The translations under genes and the position numbers were made by a program. A stretch of 12,121 bases of DNA from an uncultured bacterium (GTDB lineage: Bacteria; Bacillota; Clostridia; Lachnospirales; Lachnospiraceae). The DNA lies in assembly GCA_937916345.1 (NCBI GenBank), contig CALFUE010000156.1, forward strand, positions 1 through 12,121, in the 5' to 3' direction. Shown here in pieces: positions 7,849 through 12,121 of this stretch (position 1 is the first letter of the stretch; each line of letters begins with the position of its first letter). The notes beneath the pieces are model-generated. The model made no database searches, was not told the DNA's origin, and worked only from the letters and a program-made list of their open reading frames with translations.

Positions 7849-9087
7849 TTAAGACTTCAGGCCCGGCAGCGCTTCAAGCTCCTGCTGGGCTTGTTTTAAC
7901 CCCTCTTCTACTGACAGATTTCCGTCTATGATATCAGCCATCTTTGCGCCTAATATACCGTACATATCGGGCCACTCCACCATGATTGGTCTGTAGATGC
8001 CGTTTTCCAGGGCGTCCCTAACCTCTTCGTACTGGGGATATTTTTCAAGTACGGCGCTGTCTGTCAGACTCGAATATCTGCAGGGCACTCCTCCGTAAGA
8101 CACGGAGGCTTTCTGAACCTCGGAATCCATGAGGTATTCCAGCACTTCCTCCGCCTTTTCCTTTTGAGAGCTTTTCGCAGTGACGCCAAGAGTCCATATG
8201 CCATATACATTTGCGTTGTTGGCGACGGATGAGGCAGTTGCCTTTCCGGAGAGGGCACAGTAATCCGCTGAGGAGTTTTTCGACGGAGTGTACCACCCCG
8301 GCCAGGCGACAGCCATCACAGCTGCCCCGTTTGCTATGGCGATAACCAGATCATCCCGCTGTTCGGACCTTCCGGTAGCGATGAGCTTTAGGTAATACTC
8401 CATTGCTTCCTTGAATTCGGAGGTGTCCACGGTTGGATTATTGTCCGAATCCACCACCCATCCGCCATAGGACAAAAGTATGGGTAAAAAGTCTACCACA
8501 TAGTTATTGTTTGAATCGCCGCGGTACATGAATCCAAGATTCCCCTCTGACGCGGTCTCCTCACATACGGTGAGCATATCCTCAAGAGTCAGTGAATCCG
8601 GATCATATCCCGCTTTTTCCAACAGCTGCCTGTTGTATAGCAGCACGGTAACATTTCCGTAAAAAGGCACCAGATAGGCTTCACCCCCCTGATAGCAGAC
8701 CTCTTTTGTCGCGGGGATTATGTCGTCATCCATCTCGTAGCCCAGATCCGTCAGGCTGCTCAACGTTTTTTTTTGAACGCATTCCGCCATCCAGGAACCG
8801 TCCACCATGCACAGGTCGTATTCATCACCGCTTTCAGACTCCCCCAGCACCGCGGAGTGGAGCTCATCCTCGGAGAGCCTCTCCATAAGGAGATGAACCC
8901 CGTGGGTTTCTTCGTATTCCTCCAGACTCTTCTCGATCACATCTGCATAAATACCGTCACGCAGCGCCAACCGAACCACCGGCAGGTTGTCTTCAAAGGA
9001 AACGGATGTCTCATTCTTTTCACAGCCCGAAAGTCCTGTCACGGCAAGTGCCGCGGCGCAAATAACGGAAATCGTTTTCTTGGTCAT
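7849..9087 (-). CDS. Extracellular solute-binding lipoprotein, family 1 (sugar-type SBP)
   Basis: A 412-residue binding protein of the type that captures sugars or oligosaccharides for ABC importers. A signal sequence with a lysine-rich start (MTKK), a hydrophobic segment at 6-20 and the lipobox LSGC with C22 indicates a lipoprotein anchored to the outer face of the membrane. Family-1 features follow: YDLCMVDGSWMAE (90-102), LVPFYGNVTVLLYNRQLLEKAGYD (139-162), LLSYGGWVVDSDNN (204-217) and AWPGWYT (261-267). Near the C-terminus are the usual helices with SYGGVPCR (330-337). The ATG has GAGGT 8 nt upstream, and the gene starts 22 nt after the hybrid kinase, so the two are probably co-transcribed. 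No permease or ATPase gene is in the window. The ligand cannot be inferred. It could supply a distant transporter or serve a sensing role with the kinase; the latter is speculative. Confidence 0.85.
   Translation of the reverse strand: MTKKTISVICAAALAVTGLSGCEKNETSVSFEDNLPVVRLALRDGIYADVIEKSLEEYEETHGVHLLMERLSEDELHSAVLGESESGDEYDLCMVDGSWMAECVQKKTLSSLTDLGYEMDDDIIPATKEVCYQGGEAYLVPFYGNVTVLLYNRQLLEKAGYDPDSLTLEDMLTVCEETASEGNLGFMYRGDSNNNYVVDFLPILLSYGGWVVDSDNNPTVDTSEFKEAMEYYLKLIATGRSEQRDDLVIAIANGAAVMAVAWPGWYTPSKNSSADYCALSGKATASSVANNANVYGIWTLGVTAKSSQKEKAEEVLEYLMDSEVQKASVSYGGVPCRYSSLTDSAVLEKYPQYEEVRDALENGIYRPIMVEWPDMYGILGAKMADIIDGNLSVEEGLKQAQQELEALPGLKS
7859..7897 (+). terminator. Probable intrinsic terminator of typA, inside the converging gene
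   Basis: AGGCCCGGCAG (7859-7869) pairs with CTGCTGGGCTT (7882-7892) as an 11-bp stem with a 12-nt loop, followed by GTTTT. Two positions are G.U wobbles when read as plus-strand RNA. On the minus strand they become C-A mismatches and no T-run follows, so the hairpin should act only on typA transcripts. It lies in the last codons of the binding-protein gene. The short U-tract makes it a modest-strength prediction. Confidence 0.55.
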
Positions 9088-9109
9088 TTATCATTACCTC
9101 AGGTAAATA

Positions 9110-11899
9110 TCACTCTATGATCAACTCGGAAAGTGTTGCAAACAACTTATCCTGTTCCACAGGTTTACTCAAGTGAGCGTTCATGCCGGCCTGCAGAGAT
9201 CTCTGCACATCCTCGTCAAAGGCGTTCGCGGTCATGGCGATTATCGGTATCCCCTTCGCGTCCGCTCTGCCCAGGGCTCTGATGGCCTTGGCTGCGCCGA
9301 GTCCGTCCAATACAGGCATCCTGACATCCATTAGAATGGCATCATAGGTACCGGGCTCGCTCGCGGTAAATTTGTCCACGGCAATCTGACCATTTTCGGC
9401 CCAATCGGCTTCTATCTCCTTTATTCCAAGGAGCATCTTCATGATCTCAGCATTTATCTCCATATCCTCCGCCAGGAGTATGTGCCGCCCGGCGAGGGAT
9501 ACTGTCTTTTTCTTCTTTTCCGGGGTATTGTCCCTGCGGCTCTTTGCAGCCCTGTAGGCCGAGAGCACATCTCCCGAAAACAGAGGCTTCGGCATGAAAT
9601 GATCCACTCCGGCCTCTCTCGCCTCATCCTCTATCTCATCCCAGTTGTAGGATGTCAGGATGATGACTGCCGACTCCGAGCCGGTGATCTTTCTGATCTC
9701 TCTTGTTACCTCTACTCCGTCCTGCTCCGGCATCTTCCAGTCCACCAGAATCAGATCGTAGGGCTCCTGTCTGGCAATACCGACTTCTATATGCTCCAGG
9801 GCATCTCTTCCGTTTTTGCAGATATCAGGCGTAATCCCGATCTCCTCCAGAGTGATCCTCGCGCTCTCGCAGTCCACCGGGTCATCGTCTATCACCAGAA
9901 CCTTCAGGCTGCCGATCTGTATGTCAGCTGTGTCCCTGTCACGGCTCTTGTCGCTGACCTTCAGGGTGACAGTGACGGTAAAGGTGGAACCGACGCCCTT
10001 TTCACTGTCTACTATTATATTTCCATTCATCATCTCGACGATGTTTTTGGTGATAGCCATACCGAGTCCGGTGCTTCCGTATTTGTTGGTCTTGCCGCTG
10101 TCCTCCTGGCTGAATGCATCGAATATCTTTGGGATGTAATCCTTGTCCATACCGATGCCTGTATCCATCATCATAAACTTGAGAGATGCCTTTCCGTCAA
10201 AAATCGCCTTCTGCTCGGCCTTGAAAGTCACCCTGCCGCCCTCGGGTGTAAATTTCACCGCATTTCCAAGGATATTTATGATGACCTGCTTCAGCTTCAT
10301 ATCGTCTCCGATATAATAGCCCGTCAGGTTATCGTCCATGATGCTCTCGTACTCCAGCCCCTTGTCGCGGCACTGTCCCGCGATCATAGTGTTTATCTGG
10401 TCGAGCATATCGCTCATGTTGAACTCTTCCCTGCGGATGGTCATCCTGCCGCTCTCGATACGGCTCATATCCAGTATATCATTTATCAACCCAAGCAAAT
10501 GTCTGGCGCTGCTTCCTATCTTTTCCAGATGCTCTCTGATATTATTAGGAACATTCGGCTCCTGGAGCGCGATGGTGTCCAGACCTATGATGGCATTCAT
10601 GGGAGTGCGGATCTCGTGGCTCATGCTTGAAAGAAAGGCTGTCTTCGCCACATTCGCGCGCTCCGCCTCGTCAAGTGCCCCTGCCAAAAGCTCGTTTTTT
10701 TCCTGCTGCTCTCTAAGCACATCAGTGACATCGGATTTGAGCAGTATAAAGAAATGTGTCTCTCTGTCCACCTCGTAGAAAGTGAATCGCTTGTAAAAAT
10801 TTTCGCCTTCCACATTTACCGTCACATCCACAGTGTAATTCTCGCGCCTCGAGAGCTCCTTCGTGACTCTTGAGGGAGAGAGGGCATTTTCCATCTCTTC
10901 TCTGTCCTGCTCCGGAGCGAGAAATGGCAGTACTTCGTTCTGGATGTAGTCCTCGTATATTCCGTTCATGCTCTTTGGGAATATGCTTCCCTTTGTGATG
11001 TTTTTCGCGTCACCGATCACCACGCCGTAGCTGCCGTTTACGATATAGCACACCATATCATACTGCTTTGCCAGCACTTTTTCATTTAAGACCTCGGTAA
11101 CCTTTTCCGAATTGTACTCCGTCTCCACGCCGAGGACAATGATATCACCTGTGGCAGGATCCTTTCGCATAGATGCGGAATATTTGATGAAGCACTGTCT
11201 GCCGGATTGTCTGCGCGAGAAAATTACGAGGGATGATGGTCCCTCACCCAGATAATACTTCTCCCTTAATCTATCCAGGTCAAATACTTCCATGTACTTT
11301 TGTCTGTCGGCCGCTATGGGCATACCTGCCATCCTGACGGCTATGAGGTCTCCGATATCAGCGCCAACCTTGTCTACATCGTAGAGGTCTGATCCGCGAA
11401 CCTCCTCCACGACACCCTTTGTCAGATTGGAGCGGAGAGCAGAGAGGGAATTGTCCGCGATGGCATTCAGCTCCTTGTTGAGCTCTTCGTACATAGCCAG
11501 TGTCTGTGCCTGGCTCTCTTTCATCTCCGTGATATCCTCATAAACGCAGTAGGTATACTCTGCCCCCTTGTAATCTATGAAGGCGTATCTTATCTTTACC
11601 CAGAGCCAGTCCCCCTTCATATTGCGCTTTCTCACATCCAGGTGGTTCTTTCCCTCCTTGGTGCACCTGTTGCGAAAGAGGTATTTTACCGAATCCTGAT
11701 CATCAGGATGGACGGATTCCACGCCCCTGCCCTTTTCGGAAGCGATGTACTCTTCCTCTGTGCCGCCGATCATGGCGAGAAACTCCCCCGAACACCAGAC
11801 GGGCTCGTAGTTTTTATTCTCATCTACCTGCATCAGAACTGCGCTACTGTTCAGGCCGTCAAACAGTTTCACGTAAAATTCCGGATCAAAATCTAACAT
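9110..11899 (-). CDS. Soluble PAS-containing hybrid histidine kinase with two receiver domains
   Basis: A hybrid phosphorelay kinase of about 929 residues from the ATG at 11899. Residues about 1-125 are PAS-like (WCSGEFLAMIGG, VHPDD, YCVYEDITEMKE). About 150-390 is less clear but has two PAS-like stretches, the second ending in FFILLKSDVTDVL. A short linker helix leads to HisKA with SHEIRTPMN (phospho-acceptor H428). HATPase_c has the N-box NILGNAVKFTP (N546), DTGIGM (579-584) and GSTGLGM (608-614). Receiver 1 has IDDDP, D720, T749 and K771; receiver 2 has AED, D858, T890 and K912, so both look phosphorylatable. There is no DNA-binding output, no HPt domain, and no transmembrane segment I can see, so it is probably cytoplasmic. 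An in-frame TTG at 11932 would add 11 residues, but it sits at the predicted transcription start. The ATG has AGAGG 10 nt upstream. The binding lipoprotein follows in the same unit. Confidence 0.93.
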   Translation of the reverse strand: MLDFDPEFYVKLFDGLNSSAVLMQVDENKNYEPVWCSGEFLAMIGGTEEEYIASEKGRGVESVHPDDQDSVKYLFRNRCTKEGKNHLDVRKRNMKGDWLWVKIRYAFIDYKGAEYTYCVYEDITEMKESQAQTLAMYEELNKELNAIADNSLSALRSNLTKGVVEEVRGSDLYDVDKVGADIGDLIAVRMAGMPIAADRQKYMEVFDLDRLREKYYLGEGPSSLVIFSRRQSGRQCFIKYSASMRKDPATGDIIVLGVETEYNSEKVTEVLNEKVLAKQYDMVCYIVNGSYGVVIGDAKNITKGSIFPKSMNGIYEDYIQNEVLPFLAPEQDREEMENALSPSRVTKELSRRENYTVDVTVNVEGENFYKRFTFYEVDRETHFFILLKSDVTDVLREQQEKNELLAGALDEAERANVAKTAFLSSMSHEIRTPMNAIIGLDTIALQEPNVPNNIREHLEKIGSSARHLLGLINDILDMSRIESGRMTIRREEFNMSDMLDQINTMIAGQCRDKGLEYESIMDDNLTGYYIGDDMKLKQVIINILGNAVKFTPEGGRVTFKAEQKAIFDGKASLKFMMMDTGIGMDKDYIPKIFDAFSQEDSGKTNKYGSTGLGMAITKNIVEMMNGNIIVDSEKGVGSTFTVTVTLKVSDKSRDRDTADIQIGSLKVLVIDDDPVDCESARITLEEIGITPDICKNGRDALEHIEVGIARQEPYDLILVDWKMPEQDGVEVTREIRKITGSESAVIILTSYNWDEIEDEAREAGVDHFMPKPLFSGDVLSAYRAAKSRRDNTPEKKKKTVSLAGRHILLAEDMEINAEIMKMLLGIKEIEADWAENGQIAVDKFTASEPGTYDAILMDVRMPVLDGLGAAKAIRALGRADAKGIPIIAMTANAFDEDVQRSLQAGMNAHLSKPVEQDKLFATLSELIIE

Positions 11900-11940
11900 T
11901 CTTTGTAAACCTCTGTTAACTATCGAATACAATCTTCCAA

Positions 11941-11970
11941 ATTATATCACCTGTTACTCTTATCCGTCAA
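11941..11970 (-). promoter_or_regulatory. Strong sigma-70/sigma-A type promoter for the kinase/binding-protein unit
   Basis: On the minus strand TTGACG (11970-11965, 5/6 to consensus) and a perfect TATAAT (11946-11941) are separated by 18 nt, with TG one base before the -10 (extended -10). Transcription would start near 11934, giving a leader of about 35 nt with the AGAGG binding site at 11914-11910. This is the best promoter in the window, and it decides against the TTG at 11932 as the kinase start. Confidence 0.75.
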
Positions 11971-12029
11971 GATATGTTGATCATTCTTAGTCTCTCATCG
12001 TGTTACTATTCACAGCCAAATCTTATGAT

Positions 12030-12059
12030 GTCGGGGTCAAAAGGTATTTTGCCCCCGAC
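12030..12059. repeat. Palindrome: 13-bp stem, one mismatch, 4-base loop
   Basis: GTCGGGGTCAAAA (12030-12042) is followed by loop GGTA and TTTTGCCCCCGAC (12047-12059), pairing over 13 positions with a single T/C mismatch. TATGATG occurs directly on both sides (12024-12030 and 12060-12066). The A/T part lies next to the loop and the G/C part at the base, with no T-run outside, so it does not read as an intrinsic terminator in either direction. It is upstream of the kinase promoter and so is not in that leader. The region 11971-12121 holds no gene I can support. Confidence 0.6.
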
Positions 12060-12067
12060 TATGATGC

Positions 12068-12099
12068 GCAGCACGCACACGTTGTGTGCAATGTGCTGC
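12068..12099. repeat. Palindrome: two stacked stems with a 3-nt bulge
   Basis: GCAGCAC (12068-12074) pairs with GTGCTGC (12093-12099), and inside it GCACAC (12075-12080) pairs with GTGTGC (12084-12089) around a GTT loop, leaving AAT as a one-sided bulge. It lies 8 nt from the preceding palindrome, so the two may be one composite element. No flanking T-run is present. Confidence 0.55.
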
Positions 12100-12121
12100 T
12101 CAAACACTCATATCTCCCGTG

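Noticed and set aside
9482..10630. A 382-codon open frame on the plus strand opposite the hybrid kinase
   Set aside because: It lies wholly inside the kinase coding sequence, resembles no family, and has no promoter or SD site that I can see. It is the usual shadow of a codon-biased gene on the other strand.
12030..12059. The GTCGGGG...CCCCCGAC palindrome as an intrinsic terminator
   Set aside because: The A/T pairs are next to the loop and the G/C pairs at the base, with no T-run after the stem on either strand, which is the reverse of a terminator.
12068..12099. An integron attC-like site
   Set aside because: The core GTTRRRY and RYYYAAC ends are not present, and no integrase or cassette is in the window.
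12006..12107. A 33-codon minus-strand frame starting GTG with GGGAG 6 nt upstream
   Set aside because: The SD-like site is tempting, but the frame consists almost entirely of the two palindromes, the peptide resembles nothing known, and the start is non-ATG. It is more likely the repeat element read by chance.

Overview
The window looks like part of a chromosome from an anaerobic Firmicute, most likely a Lachnospiraceae member from a gut or rumen community. This is an inference. It rests on the pairing of an LL-diaminopimelate aminotransferase (DapL) with DapF, strong GGAGG-type ribosome binding sites, a HIS6-like (eukaryotic-type) HisA, and a large multidomain hybrid kinase next to a sugar-type binding lipoprotein. 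No plasmid, phage, IS, CRISPR or RNA gene is visible. Nearly all of the sequence is coding.

Left half (1-5844, minus strand): a very compact unit of six genes, read right to left. They are hisA (eukaryotic type), dapF, dapL, metF, tcdA and glgX, with glgX cut by the left edge. Spacings are 9 nt, 1 nt, a 1 or 4 nt overlap, a 4 nt overlap and 0 nt, so this is almost certainly one transcript with translational coupling. DapL and DapF catalyse consecutive steps, from tetrahydrodipicolinate through LL-DAP to meso-DAP, for lysine and peptidoglycan. HisA serves histidine synthesis, MetF supplies methyl-tetrahydrofolate, TcdA cyclises t6A in tRNA, and GlgX debranches glycogen. The unit mixes anabolic and housekeeping functions rather than forming one pathway.

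Middle (5845-7824): a 153-bp divergent intergenic region holds candidate promoters for both directions and a set of A/T-tract repeats. It is followed on the plus strand by typA/bipA, a ribosome-associated translational GTPase. A probable intrinsic terminator for typA lies inside the 3' end of the converging gene.

Right part (7849-11899, minus strand): a two-gene unit. The first gene encodes a soluble hybrid histidine kinase with PAS-like sensory regions, HisKA, HATPase and two receiver domains. The second encodes a family-1 extracellular solute-binding lipoprotein. No permease genes are present. A near-consensus promoter lies upstream of the kinase and implies that its real start is an internal ATG rather than the upstream TTG. 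Beyond the promoter, the last ~120 bp contain two adjacent strong palindromes that may be a dispersed intergenic repeat.

Most notable observations: the eukaryotic-type HisA outside any his operon, the kinase/binding-protein pair without a transporter, the paired palindromes at the right edge, and the terminator embedded in an opposing coding sequence. I found no convincing wholly new multi-gene system.
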